NCBI GenBank assembly: GCA_012513435.1
Contig: JAAZCE010000008.1
Location: forward strand, 1 to 64,000
DNA length: 64,000 nucleotides
Source of the DNA: Clostridiales bacterium
GTDB taxonomy: Bacteria > Bacillota > Clostridia > Peptostreptococcales > Anaerovoracaceae
Direction of reading: 5' to 3'
The notes below the pieces were generated by a model. That model worked only from the letters and a program-made list of their open reading frames with translations, did not search any database and was not told the DNA's origin. The position numbers were made by a program, and so were the translations under genes. Below are positions 9,956 to 18,740 of this stretch, in pieces (positions within the stretch are counted from its first letter, which is position 1; each line of letters starts with the position of its first letter).

Positions 9956-11527
9956 ATGTCAACGTACACACAAGTTGAAAAAGGCGGTCTGTTTGAATTA
10001 ACAGATGCGGCACGTGCGGAGCTTGTATCTTCAAAGTATTACAATGAAGACTTAGCCCCTACATCAGTGTCACAGAGAAACTGGACTACATACAACATTA
10101 CAATGTTGTGGGTAGGTATGTCTATCTGTATCCCTTCGTTATCACTCGCGTCCGGACTTATCGGAATGGGTGTTTCCCCATGGTTATCAGTATTAAACGT
10201 AGCTTTGGGAAATATCATCATCTTGATCCCAATCCAGTTGAACTCACAGATTGGTACTAAGTATGGTATCCCGTTCCCACTCTTTGCAAGACTTACCTTT
10301 GGTAGTATCGGTGCTCAGTTACCAGCTCTCCTGAGAGCACTCACTGCCTGCGGATGGACTTCCGTACAGGCATGGGTTGGCGGTGGTGCTGTTGCTGCTA
10401 TAATCGGATGTTTTGCTCCTAAGTTCGCAGACAGCTCTTGGATTATGAACCTTCCTTCATGGAGCGGCATGACTCCTGTAGTTGTTGGACAGTTTATTGG
10501 TTATGTAGTCTTCATCCTGTTCATAGGTTGGATTGCTTACAACGGCATGGATCAGATTAAATGGATCCAGAACATCGGCGGACCTATCCTTATTGCTGTA
10601 ATGATCGCACTGCTGACTTGGGCAGGTGTTCAGGCAAACAATGCCGGCTATGGCTTCTGGGAAGTAATGCAGCAGGGCAATGATGATGCTTTGATCGCAG
10701 GCAGTGGCGGCTTCTGGCCTATCTACCTATCAGGATTGATGGGCAACATCGCATTCTGGGCTACAATGGCTCTTAATATTCCTGACTTCTCAAGATATGC
10801 AAGATCACAAAAAGACCAGTTCAGAGGTCAGCTCTATGGTATGCCTCTTCCAATGGCATTCTGTGCATTCATCGGCGCATACTTTGCTCAGGCTACTAAA
10901 CTGGCTATGGGTTCTGCAATGTTTGACCCGACTGCTGTATTCTACTACATAGACAACAAAATCGTAGTATTCATCGCAGCATTAGGCGTAGTTGCTGCTA
11001 CAGTTACTACTTGCGTAGCTGCTAACGTAGTTGCTCCTGCAAACGGAATTTCCAACATTTCACCTAGAAGGATTTCCTACAAGTTGGGTGTTGTAATCAC
11101 TATCGGTGTTGCATTCTTCATCTTGCAGGCTTGGTGGATATATGGTTCCGGTGCTGCATACTTCACTTGGATGAACGCTTACGGAACTATCTTGGCTCCT
11201 ATCGCTGCTATCTTTATTGCAGACTACTTCTTCTGCAAGAACAGAAAAATCGATGTTGCCGGATTATTCAAGGGACCTGAAGGCAGATATTGGTACAATG
11301 GCGGCTGGAACGGTGCTGCAGTAATCGCATGGGTTGTAGCATTCATACTTCCACTGCTTACTTACTTCGGTGTACAGGGTTCATTCTGGTCATTCATCAG
11401 TAGCATCAACTATATTTGGTCATTCGTACTTGGCTTCATCGTATACATACTGTTAATGAAGACTAGTTTGGCTAGCAAGTCATATGTAACTGACGAAGAG
11501 CACGAAAGCTTCACAGAAAGAGCATAA
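9956..11527 (+). CDS. NCS1-family nucleobase/hydantoin permease
   Basis: This 523-aa protein has about twelve membrane helices and belongs to the nucleobase:cation symporter-1 family, which includes uracil, allantoin, cytosine and hydantoin (Mhp1) carriers. Family-typical features are the N-terminal NEDLAPTSVSQRNWTTYN before helix 1, the segment CGWTSVQAWVGGGAV, and ALNIPDFSRYARSQKDQ. It is followed 124 bp later by a dihydropyrimidinase, which makes a dihydropyrimidine, uracil or hydantoin the likely substrate; this is inferred. Strong GGAGG ribosome binding site and codon choice like that of a well-expressed gene. Confidence 0.88.
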   Translation: MSTYTQVEKGGLFELTDAARAELVSSKYYNEDLAPTSVSQRNWTTYNITMLWVGMSICIPSLSLASGLIGMGVSPWLSVLNVALGNIIILIPIQLNSQIGTKYGIPFPLFARLTFGSIGAQLPALLRALTACGWTSVQAWVGGGAVAAIIGCFAPKFADSSWIMNLPSWSGMTPVVVGQFIGYVVFILFIGWIAYNGMDQIKWIQNIGGPILIAVMIALLTWAGVQANNAGYGFWEVMQQGNDDALIAGSGGFWPIYLSGLMGNIAFWATMALNIPDFSRYARSQKDQFRGQLYGMPLPMAFCAFIGAYFAQATKLAMGSAMFDPTAVFYYIDNKIVVFIAALGVVAATVTTCVAANVVAPANGISNISPRRISYKLGVVITIGVAFFILQAWWIYGSGAAYFTWMNAYGTILAPIAAIFIADYFFCKNRKIDVAGLFKGPEGRYWYNGGWNGAAVIAWVVAFILPLLTYFGVQGSFWSFISSINYIWSFVLGFIVYILLMKTSLASKSYVTDEEHESFTERA

Positions 11528-11588
11528 GCATAATGCTATAAAAGTATGCATAATAAAGTCTGTAAAAACTTTATATAAAAATGTTAGG

Positions 11589-11617
11589 AGCCTTTGAGAC
11601 CCAAAGGCTTCTACTTT
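11589..11617 (+). promoter_or_regulatory. Hairpin between permease and dihydropyrimidinase
   Basis: AGCCTTTG (11589-11596) pairs with CAAAGGCT (11602-11609) around a 5-nt loop, then TCTACTTTTA. The poor T-run suggests a leaky terminator or an mRNA-processing element that may lower expression of the second gene relative to the permease. Confidence 0.45.
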
Positions 11618-11650
11618 TATCAACTTTTGCAAAAAAGGAGGACAAAAGTT

Positions 11651-13081
11651 ATGGATTTATTATTTAAAGGCGGCACAGTCGTTACTGCAACTTCATCATT
11701 CAAAGCTGATGTTGCAGTTAAAAACGGAAAGATCAGTGCTATAGGTGCAAACCTTAAGCCTGAGAAAAAGGCAGAGGTCATTGATGCTAAAGGCAAGATG
11801 ATTCTTCCTGGAGCTATTGATGGACATACTCATCTGGCTATGCCTTTTGGCGGAACTATTGCTACAGATGACTACTTCACAGGCACAAGAGCTGCTGCTT
11901 GCGGCGGTACAACTACTGTATTTGACTTCGTGCTACAGGCTCCTGACGGAGAAGGTATGTGGGATGCAGTACAAAGAAGAGACGCTATCTGTAAAAAAGA
12001 TGGCCCTGCTATCGACTACTCCTATCATGTAGGCGTAGGTAATGCTACAACTCAGGAAATGTTAGACACTATGGATGAATGCGTAAACAACGGAATCACT
12101 TCCTTCAAGGTATTCATGGTATATGATTTCGGCGTAGACGATGGTCAGTTCTTCAACGTATTACAGCACGCTGCACAAATCGGTGCTCTCGTAGGAGTAC
12201 ATGCTGAAAACAACGATGTAAACAAATGCCTCAACGCTAAGTACCTTGCAGAAGGCAAGACTGAAGCATGGTGGCACTATATGTCCAAGAACGAAGCAGT
12301 TGCCGGCGAAGCAGATGTAAGGGCTATCAACTTAGCTAAAATGGCAGGCACTTCACTGTATATCGTTCATCTGGACAATAAACAGGGTGTTGATGCAGTA
12401 GTTGCTGCAAGAGCAGAAGGTTACCCTATCTTTGCTGAAACATGTCCTCAGTACTTAGCATTCACTAAGGATGTTTATAAGGATGGAATTCCTTCACTGG
12501 GACTCAGAGCTCGCGACTTCGTATGCTCCCCTCCAATGAAGGGCAAAGAATCACAGGATGCACTTTGGAATGGAATCAAAACTGGTGCAGTTTCTACATT
12601 GGCAACTGACCACTGTCCGTTCTTACAGTCAGAAAAAGACTGGGGAATCACTACTAAGGATGGTAAACCAGGAAACTACACTACTATTCCTAATGGTTGT
12701 GCAGGCATTGAAAACATGTATCCTTATATCTTATCAGAAGCTAACAAGGGTAAGATTTCATTCGAAAAGGCTGTTGAAATTGCAGCAGCTAACCCTGCTA
12801 AGCTCTTTGGTATTGATTATTGCAAGGGTGCTATAGAAGTTGGCCTCGATGCTGATATCGTAGTTTATGACCCTAAGAAGAGCTTTGAAGTTAAGAATGC
12901 CGAAAACCAGCATGGTGCTCTTGACCATACTATCTGGGAAACTTCCAAGTTCAAGGGATATCCTACATCTGTATACTCAAGAGGTAAGATGGTATTCGAC
13001 GGAAAAGATTACGTTGGCGAAAGCGGCGACGGTCAGTTCGTTAAATGCAAGAAGGTTAAGTTTAAGGGTCCTGAGTTCTAG
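11651..13081 (+). CDS. hydA: Dihydropyrimidinase / hydantoinase
   Basis: This cyclic-amide hydrolase opens dihydrouracil or 5-substituted hydantoins to N-carbamoyl amino acids. The ATG at 11651 behind AAAGGAGGAC gives 476 aa. All dinuclear-metal ligands are visible: H59 and H61 in DGHTHL, the carbamylated lysine K153 in ITSFKVFMVY, the histidines in VGVHAENND and YIVHLDN, and the aspartate in ATDHCPF. It pairs with the NCS1 permease upstream. Neither a dihydropyrimidine dehydrogenase nor a racemase is in the window; a nitrilase-superfamily amidase at 62130 could act on the carbamoyl product, which is speculative. Confidence 0.93.
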   Translation: MDLLFKGGTVVTATSSFKADVAVKNGKISAIGANLKPEKKAEVIDAKGKMILPGAIDGHTHLAMPFGGTIATDDYFTGTRAAACGGTTTVFDFVLQAPDGEGMWDAVQRRDAICKKDGPAIDYSYHVGVGNATTQEMLDTMDECVNNGITSFKVFMVYDFGVDDGQFFNVLQHAAQIGALVGVHAENNDVNKCLNAKYLAEGKTEAWWHYMSKNEAVAGEADVRAINLAKMAGTSLYIVHLDNKQGVDAVVAARAEGYPIFAETCPQYLAFTKDVYKDGIPSLGLRARDFVCSPPMKGKESQDALWNGIKTGAVSTLATDHCPFLQSEKDWGITTKDGKPGNYTTIPNGCAGIENMYPYILSEANKGKISFEKAVEIAAANPAKLFGIDYCKGAIEVGLDADIVVYDPKKSFEVKNAENQHGALDHTIWETSKFKGYPTSVYSRGKMVFDGKDYVGESGDGQFVKCKKVKFKGPEF

Positions 13082-13115
13082 AAAGAACACAGCCGTAAAC
13101 TTATTGGAAACGATT

Positions 13116-13157
13116 AAAAAAATGTGGCTTCGGATTTATCTGATGCCACATTTTTTA
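13116..13157. terminator. Bidirectional Rho-independent terminator
   Basis: AAAAAATGTGGC pairs with GCCACATTTTTT. The A and T tails make it usable from both sides: for hydA on the plus strand and for the ABC efflux operon that converges from the minus strand. Confidence 0.85.
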
Positions 13158-13203
13158 TTGACTCTTTTTATTAGACCTGTATTTATTAACGTACATCTCT
13201 TTC

Positions 13204-13824
13204 CTAGAAATCCTTGATCTCGTATATCCTGCGGGAAATCGCCATGGAAACCACAGTTGCCACAGCAGCGACTGCCCACACCAGTGCAACCATAAGTCCC
13301 CGTGATTCAAACATCCCTGTGCCAAGGGAGAAATGTATATCAAATTTATTCCCAAGAAATCCTATGATCATTATCAATACGAAGAGCCCTAGGAACAGGG
13401 CCCTGCTCTTTTCAGTACCAAAGCGATACAACGTAGGGATAAATATATCGCTTACTATCAACCCTAAAGGCGCAATGGTTAAGGTCAGCAATAGACTTTC
13501 CCCTAAATCCTTTATGATAATAAAGTTACCTATTGCGATGAGTAATGTTACCACAATTAGAACCAGTATGGACATTGCATATTTGGAATTAGCGATGTCT
13601 GCTCTGCTCACCGGCATGGTTAGAGCATATCTGTCCCATTTAGCCCTTTCGTCGTAGGCTATTGACGTCATAGGAATAAGCATTATGAATACAGAAGAGA
13701 ATGAACCAAAGTACGAAGCATCCTCGTTTAATATTCCTACTACAAAAAACAAAACCATAATGCCTACATAAATTTTAGCCTGCTGTCTCAGGTTTAATAT
13801 ATCCTTTATTACAAGTCCTCTCAT
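13204..13824 (-). CDS. ABC-2 type transporter permease
   Basis: This 206-aa membrane protein with about six hydrophobic helices resembles the short ABC-2 permeases found with YtrA-type GntR regulators. Recognisable pieces are the N-terminal RGLVIKDILNLRQQ, the loop after helix 2 (SIAYDERAKWDRYALTMPVSR) and the C-terminal RRIYEIKDF. It overlaps the ATPase gene by 4 bp and would form the membrane half of that exporter. The substrate is unknown; such operons usually respond to cell-wall-active peptides or antibiotics. Confidence 0.87.
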   Translation of the reverse strand: MRGLVIKDILNLRQQAKIYVGIMVLFFVVGILNEDASYFGSFSSVFIMLIPMTSIAYDERAKWDRYALTMPVSRADIANSKYAMSILVLIVVTLLIAIGNFIIIKDLGESLLLTLTIAPLGLIVSDIFIPTLYRFGTEKSRALFLGLFVLIMIIGFLGNKFDIHFSLGTGMFESRGLMVALVWAVAAVATVVSMAISRRIYEIKDF

Positions 13825-14687
13825 GCTCTTTCCTCCTTAATATAATAGAGCATTATGTCCTCTATGGATGTATGCTCAGTTACAATATCTGCACCTATGA
13901 GCTCTTTTTCTACCAGGGCCTCTCCGCCGAATTGATTCTTCCTGCGTGCAACGACGGCTTCCGCTGGCAATGCCTCAAGTGCCTCCCAGCTGCATTTAAC
14001 GATACCGTACTTTTCCAAAAGTATATCCTTAGACTCGCTGAAAACCAGCTTTCCCTTGTGGACAAAAGTTATGTAATCGCAAATTTTTTCAAGGTCGCTG
14101 AGGATATGGGAGGAAATGAAAACGCTCTTCTCCTCGTCCTGTATGAATTCTCTTAGGATATCCAGTATCTCGTCTCTTACTACAGGGTCAAGACCGCTTG
14201 TAGCTTCATCCAGAATTAGCAATCTGCTTTCATGAGAAAGGGCTACTGCTATGGAAAGCTTCATCTTCATTCCTTTTGAATATGCCTTTATCTTTTTCTT
14301 TTCCGGCAGGTCAAAGCGTCTTACAAAACCCCCAAATTTACTATGGTCCCAAGTTTTGTAGCAGCTGGACATAATTACATCTATATCCTTTAGATTTATA
14401 TCTTCCGGAAATCCGCTGTCATCCAGAACTACACCGACGTACTCCTTGATATTGTCTCTCCCGTCTCCGTCCATCTCCTGATCCATTACGCGAATGGCTC
14501 CCCCATTCTTGTTGATTAGGCCGAGAATAGCCTTTATCATGGTGGTCTTCCCGGCTCCGTTTTCTCCTACCAAGCCCATTATATATCCCTTTGGCAGGAA
14601 AAGGTCTATTCCTCCCAGTTTGAAATCGTCATAATTTTTTACTAGGCCATTTATCTCTATTGCATTGCTGTACTCTATACTCTTCAC
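13821..14687 (-). CDS. ABC transporter ATP-binding protein
   Basis: This is the ATPase of the exporter, 288 aa. Walker A GENGAGKTTM, signature AYSKGMKMKLSIAVALS, Walker B LLILDEATSGLDP and the switch histidine ISSHILSDLEKICD are complete. The best start is a GTG at 14687, nine nt after GAGGAGG; an ATG at 14717 would overlap the GntR gene by 26 bp and has no ribosome binding site. The signature is SKGM rather than the canonical SGGQ, as is common in YtrB/BcrA-like ATPases. Confidence 0.93.
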   Translation of the reverse strand: MKSIEYSNAIEINGLVKNYDDFKLGGIDLFLPKGYIMGLVGENGAGKTTMIKAILGLINKNGGAIRVMDQEMDGDGRDNIKEYVGVVLDDSGFPEDINLKDIDVIMSSCYKTWDHSKFGGFVRRFDLPEKKKIKAYSKGMKMKLSIAVALSHESRLLILDEATSGLDPVVRDEILDILREFIQDEEKSVFISSHILSDLEKICDYITFVHKGKLVFSESKDILLEKYGIVKCSWEALEALPAEAVVARRKNQFGGEALVEKELIGADIVTEHTSIEDIMLYYIKEERA

Positions 14688-14691
14688 TTTA

Positions 14692-15078
14692 TCAGTCCTC
14701 CTCACGAGTTGTTTCATTTAACAGCTCCAACATTTGTTTTAAATCCTCTATGGTCAAATCGCACATTGCCGAAAGGGCCAGTGACTCCCTCATGTGGGCT
14801 TCTATCTTTCTCAGATATTCCTCCTTGATAAGGTCTGTGTTTTTCTGAGATACGAAGCTGCCTCTTCCGGTCATGGTAAATATGAATCCGTCCCGTTCCA
14901 GTTCTTCATAAGCCCTCTTGGTAGTTATGACGCTTATACGTAGCTCTTTGGCGAGAAATCGCATAGAAGGCAGAGTATCCCCTTCTTTAAGTACTCCCGC
15001 AAGTATCTTTTCCTTGATTTGAGTACTTATCTGTTCATATATGGGCTTATTGCTTGAATTGCTTATTATTATATTCAA
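14692..15078 (-). CDS. GntR-family regulator, YtrA subfamily
   Basis: This 128-aa protein has an N-terminal winged helix (KPIYEQISTQIKEKILAGVL, then ELRISVITTKRAYEELERDG) and only a short C-terminal helical tail, the form typical of the YtrA subfamily that controls ABC efflux operons. It is the first gene of the operon and ends 4 bp before the ATPase start. An 11-bp inverted repeat over its own -10 box suggests autorepression. Confidence 0.93.
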   Translation of the reverse strand: MNIIISNSSNKPIYEQISTQIKEKILAGVLKEGDTLPSMRFLAKELRISVITTKRAYEELERDGFIFTMTGRGSFVSQKNTDLIKEEYLRKIEAHMRESLALSAMCDLTIEDLKQMLELLNETTREED

Positions 15079-15093
15079 AATTTACCTCCCGCC

Positions 15094-15136
15094 ATATTGT
15101 ATATGTTCATTATATACAATATAAACATCTTGTCAA
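15094..15136 (-). promoter_or_regulatory. GntR operon promoter with operator palindrome
   Basis: On the minus strand TTGACA (15136-15131), 16-bp spacer, TATAAT (15114-15109). A perfect 11-bp inverted repeat ATATTGTATAT / ATATACAATAT (15094-15104 and 15112-15122, 7-bp spacer) covers the -10 and start region. It is the likely binding site of the GntR protein. Confidence 0.75.
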
Positions 15137-15179
15137 GATATTCAGGTTAAAATACAGTAACTAACATATAAATTTCCCC

Positions 15180-15241
15180 TTGACAGTTGAATAATCATGC
15201 AACTATAATGTGACTATAGATAGTTGCATGATTATTCAACT
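15180..15241 (+). promoter_or_regulatory. cad operon promoter with operator palindrome
   Basis: TTGACA (15180-15185), 18-bp spacer, TATAAT (15204-15209). A perfect 20-bp inverted repeat (AGTTGAATAATCATGCAACT at 15185-15204 and its complement at 15222-15241) starts inside the -35, fills the spacer and ends just past the start point. The ArsR/CadC-type repressor encoded next is expected to bind here. Confidence 0.8.
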
Positions 15242-15296
15242 ATCTTGACGAGGAACATTCCACATATGCAAGATATTTTACAGAGGAGATTTGATT

Positions 15297-15653
15297 ATGG
15301 GAAAGGCAGAGCTGACATGCGATTGCTCAACTATCCATGAGGATACATTGTCACATGTCAGGAAGCACATGCTGGCTGAAGATAAAATGGCTGAAATGTC
15401 AAAGCTGTTAAAGGTCTTCAGCCACAGCACGAGAATCAAAATATTATCGGCGCTTAACTGCCACGAGATGTGCGTATGCGATTTAGCGGTCCTGCTTGAC
15501 ATGACTAAGTCCGCCATATCCCACCAATTAAAGGTTTTGAGAGACAATAATTTAGTGAAGTTTGAAAAGAAAGGAAAGCACGCCTATTACTCTCCGGCTG
15601 ACGACCATGTCAAAACGATTTTAGACGTAGCGCTGGAACACATCAATGAATAG
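15297..15653 (+). CDS. cadC: ArsR/SmtB-family metal-sensing repressor, CadC-like
   Basis: This 118-aa winged-helix repressor is expected to leave DNA when it binds Cd, Pb or Zn. It has the ELCVCDLA-like metal site HEMCVCDLAVLL in helix alpha-3, the recognition helix SAISHQLKVLRDNNLV, and N-terminal cysteines (TCDCS) as in CadC. The ATG at 15297 lies 8 nt after GAGGAG; a TTG at 15291 is too close to that site. It overlaps the downstream ATPase by 8 bp. Confidence 0.9.
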   Translation: MGKAELTCDCSTIHEDTLSHVRKHMLAEDKMAEMSKLLKVFSHSTRIKILSALNCHEMCVCDLAVLLDMTKSAISHQLKVLRDNNLVKFEKKGKHAYYSPADDHVKTILDVALEHINE

Positions 15654-17610
15654 CCAACAACATAAACACGAATATCATGACCACGATCATGGCTGTGGGT
15701 GCGAATGCAGCTGCGGCTGCGGCCATGACCACCATCACCAACATTCCTCGGGTAGGGAGATAGGTCTTATCGCCACAGGCGCAGCGCTCTTCACAGCAGG
15801 CCTTCTGGTTGAACATTTCACTGCCATACCATGGTACATACCCTTTATCATATTCATAGCAGGCTACCTGCTCCTCGGCGGTGAGGTCCTCCTCAGTGCC
15901 CTGAAAAACATATTTTACGGACAGGTTTTCGATGAGAATTTTCTCATGTCCCTAGCAACCGTAGCCGCCTTCTGCATAGGGGATTTTGCCGAAGGTGTGG
16001 GCGTCATGCTCTTTTACCGCATAGGTGAATTTTTTGAACATGTCGCCGTGGAAAAAAGTCGCTCCCAAATCATGGATGCAGTCGATATGCGCCCAGAAAC
16101 CGTCACTCTTGTTCACGGTGATGCCACAAGCATCATATCTGCGGCCGAAGCTAAAATAGGTGACATTCTCATAGTCCGTCCGGGAGACAGAATACCTCTA
16201 GACGGCATTATAATAGAAGGTGAAAGCCGAATAGACACCTCGCCTGTAACGGGAGAGCCTGTTCCTGTAAAAGCCTCTGTGGGCAATCAGGTGATATCAG
16301 GCTGCGTAAACGAAAACGGACTTTTGAAGATAAAGGTAGAAAAAGCTCTTGAGGAATCCATGGTTACCAAAATCCTAAATTCCGTGGAAAGCGCTTCCGC
16401 AGGCAAACCGAAAATTGATAAATTCATAACCAGATTTGCCAGAGTGTATACTCCGATAGTGGTAGTTCTGGCAGTGCTTACTGCTGTTATCCCTTCCATC
16501 GTAAGCGGCAACTGGAGCTTTTGGATAACCACAGCAATCACCTTCCTGGTAATCAGCTGTCCTTGCGCTCTCGTAATAAGCGTGCCTCTTGCATTTTTCT
16601 CCGGAATCGGTGCAGCCTCCAAGCTGGGAATCCTTTTTAAGGGAGGACTTTCCATAGAGGCTCTGAAAAAAATAAAAGCAGTAGTCATGGATAAGACGGG
16701 AACCATCACCAAAGGCAATTTTGCAGTTCAGGAAATAGTAACAGCAAATTGCAGCGAAGAGGATCTTTTGAAAATCGCGACAGCCTGCGAAAGCAGCTCC
16801 ACCCACCCTATTGCCAAAAGCATAATGGACCACGCCCAGTCAAAGGGTATTGCCTTGGAAAAACCTTTGCAGTTAGAAGAGATTTCCGGCATGGGAATAA
16901 AGGCTTCTTTAGAGAAAGGCGCCGCTCTCTGCGGCAACAAGGCCCTCATGGAAGCAAACGGCATAGACCTTACGGATGTCAATAGCGTACAAATGAATAT
17001 ACAAGAAGAGCAGATCGCTTCAACCAAAGTCTTCATAGCCCTTGAGCAACGATTTGCAGGCTGCATAATAATCTCTGACACCATAAAGCCAGACGCCGCA
17101 AACGCAATATCCAAACTCAAATCAAACGGCTTAGTTCCGGTGATGCTCACAGGAGATAACAGAGGCAGTGCAGAAGCCATTGCCAGGGAAGCGGGAATAA
17201 CGGATATTCATGCACAGCTCATGCCTGAGGACAAATTGGCAACCTTGAAAGAAGTTCGCGAAAGTATAGGCTCCGTAATGTTCGTAGGAGACGGAATAAA
17301 CGATGCTCCTGTTCTTGCCGGAGCTGATGTGGGCGCTGCCATGGGTTCAGGAGCCGATGCGGCTATAGAAGCCGCCGACATAGTGTTCATGAATTCTTCC
17401 ATGGACGCAATCCCTCAGTCCATAGGTATAGCCAAGGCAACTGGCTCCATAGCCATGCAGAACGTAGTCATTGCGCTGGCAGTCAAACTGCTGGTAATAG
17501 CTTTAGGTCTTGCGGGGTTTGCCAACATATGGGCGGCTGTATTCGCGGACACAGGAGTAGCCATACTCTGCATACTAAATTCCCTAAGAATTCTATTGAA
17601 AAAATTCTGA
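15646..17610 (+). CDS. cadA: Cd/Zn/Pb-exporting P1B-type ATPase
   Basis: This 654-aa pump exports soft divalent metals. Motifs in order: membrane metal site SCPCAL (305-307), phosphorylation site DKTGTITKG (349), MLTGDN, GDGINDAPVLAGADVG, and the last-helix aspartate in ADTGVAIL that marks Zn/Cd/Pb pumps. The N terminus has no HMA domain with GMxCxxC; instead residues 6-33 hold ten histidines and five cysteines (HDHDHGCGCECSCGCGHDHH). Translation is coupled to cadC. No terminator was recognised after it. Confidence 0.94.
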   Translation: MNSQQHKHEYHDHDHGCGCECSCGCGHDHHHQHSSGREIGLIATGAALFTAGLLVEHFTAIPWYIPFIIFIAGYLLLGGEVLLSALKNIFYGQVFDENFLMSLATVAAFCIGDFAEGVGVMLFYRIGEFFEHVAVEKSRSQIMDAVDMRPETVTLVHGDATSIISAAEAKIGDILIVRPGDRIPLDGIIIEGESRIDTSPVTGEPVPVKASVGNQVISGCVNENGLLKIKVEKALEESMVTKILNSVESASAGKPKIDKFITRFARVYTPIVVVLAVLTAVIPSIVSGNWSFWITTAITFLVISCPCALVISVPLAFFSGIGAASKLGILFKGGLSIEALKKIKAVVMDKTGTITKGNFAVQEIVTANCSEEDLLKIATACESSSTHPIAKSIMDHAQSKGIALEKPLQLEEISGMGIKASLEKGAALCGNKALMEANGIDLTDVNSVQMNIQEEQIASTKVFIALEQRFAGCIIISDTIKPDAANAISKLKSNGLVPVMLTGDNRGSAEAIAREAGITDIHAQLMPEDKLATLKEVRESIGSVMFVGDGINDAPVLAGADVGAAMGSGADAAIEAADIVFMNSSMDAIPQSIGIAKATGSIAMQNVVIALAVKLLVIALGLAGFANIWAAVFADTGVAILCILNSLRILLKKF

Positions 17611-17675
17611 TAAGAATATGCTTTCTTAACATAAAATTTGAGTTAAGGCTCCATATGTGATATAGTAGTAAAGTT

Positions 17676-18719
17676 ATGAAAAAAGATATTCGCCTAGAAG
17701 CAATAAGGGTTCTGTCCATATTCCTGGTCATCCTTATTCATTTTTGCAACTACTATACCAAGATTATGGAGCCGACTCTTACCGTCAATTATATGGTCGC
17801 CATGTTTTATAATGTTACGGCTAGAGTTTGCGTGCCTCTGTTTTTTATGATAAGCGGCGCCCTTGGCTTAAAGAAAGAATTTGATTTTGATAAAAATAAA
17901 AAGAAAATTTTGCATATGCTCCTTGTCCTAGTGGTATGGAGCGTTATTTACTGGCTGTGGAACTATTTCTTCCTGGAAAGAGACATGCTCAGCCAGGGAT
18001 TCATAGTCTATCTCTTCGATCCGCTAAAGAACCACCTGTGGTATCTTTATGCATATATTGCGCTTCTCATCGCTCAGCCCTTGACCGCTCTTCTTGCGAA
18101 GCACATGGACAGGCATACCGAAAACTACTTTATCATCGCATGGCTCCTTCTCTGCGGCGGAGTCAGAATTCTGGACAGCGTTCTAGATTATTACGAGGTG
18201 ACAGCAGGCCTAAGGTATGCGGTTCCTATGATTCAATCTACATATTACTTCGGCTATTACCTATGCGGACATATACTATATAAACGCCTATCCCAGGGAG
18301 AAAAATGTGAAAAAATTCTTTCCCTGAAAAAGGGATGGTATATATTCGTTGCCCTTCTTTCTATAATCGCCTGCTGGGCCATGACCTGCTACTTTTCAAT
18401 AGAAGTCGCCGGTGAAACTGATAAGAGCCTTTTTGCATACAGCAGCTCCCTTATTATGATACCTACCGTATGTATATTCCTCTTCTTCCTGAAGGCAAAT
18501 ATCAGAGAGAGCAAAATAATATATGCCCTGGGAAACAGTTCCTTTGGCATATATCTTTCACATTTAATATTCTTCAGTATTCTATACGTATGCTGTGATT
18601 TGAGAACCCTTGGCCCTGTCTTCTGGCTGCCGGCTCTTACGCTTCTGATTCTTCTCATATCCATGGCCTTTGTAGAAGTCACGAGAAGAATTCCCGGCCT
18701 TAGGAAAATTCTCTACTAA
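17676..18719 (+). CDS. Acyltransferase-3 family membrane protein
   Basis: This 347-aa protein with about ten membrane helices belongs to the acyltransferase-3 (OafA/WecH) family, which transfers acyl groups, often acetyl, to surface sugars. Typical are the N-terminal RLEAIRVLSIFLVILIHFC, with the family histidine in helix 1, and RVCVPLFFMISGALGL. It follows cadA by 65 bp but is functionally unrelated. The acceptor cannot be inferred. The ribosome binding site is weak. Confidence 0.85.
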   Translation: MKKDIRLEAIRVLSIFLVILIHFCNYYTKIMEPTLTVNYMVAMFYNVTARVCVPLFFMISGALGLKKEFDFDKNKKKILHMLLVLVVWSVIYWLWNYFFLERDMLSQGFIVYLFDPLKNHLWYLYAYIALLIAQPLTALLAKHMDRHTENYFIIAWLLLCGGVRILDSVLDYYEVTAGLRYAVPMIQSTYYFGYYLCGHILYKRLSQGEKCEKILSLKKGWYIFVALLSIIACWAMTCYFSIEVAGETDKSLFAYSSSLIMIPTVCIFLFFLKANIRESKIIYALGNSSFGIYLSHLIFFSILYVCCDLRTLGPVFWLPALTLLILLISMAFVEVTRRIPGLRKILY

Positions 18720-18740
18720 TCCTTTAGCCTTACTGTCCTT

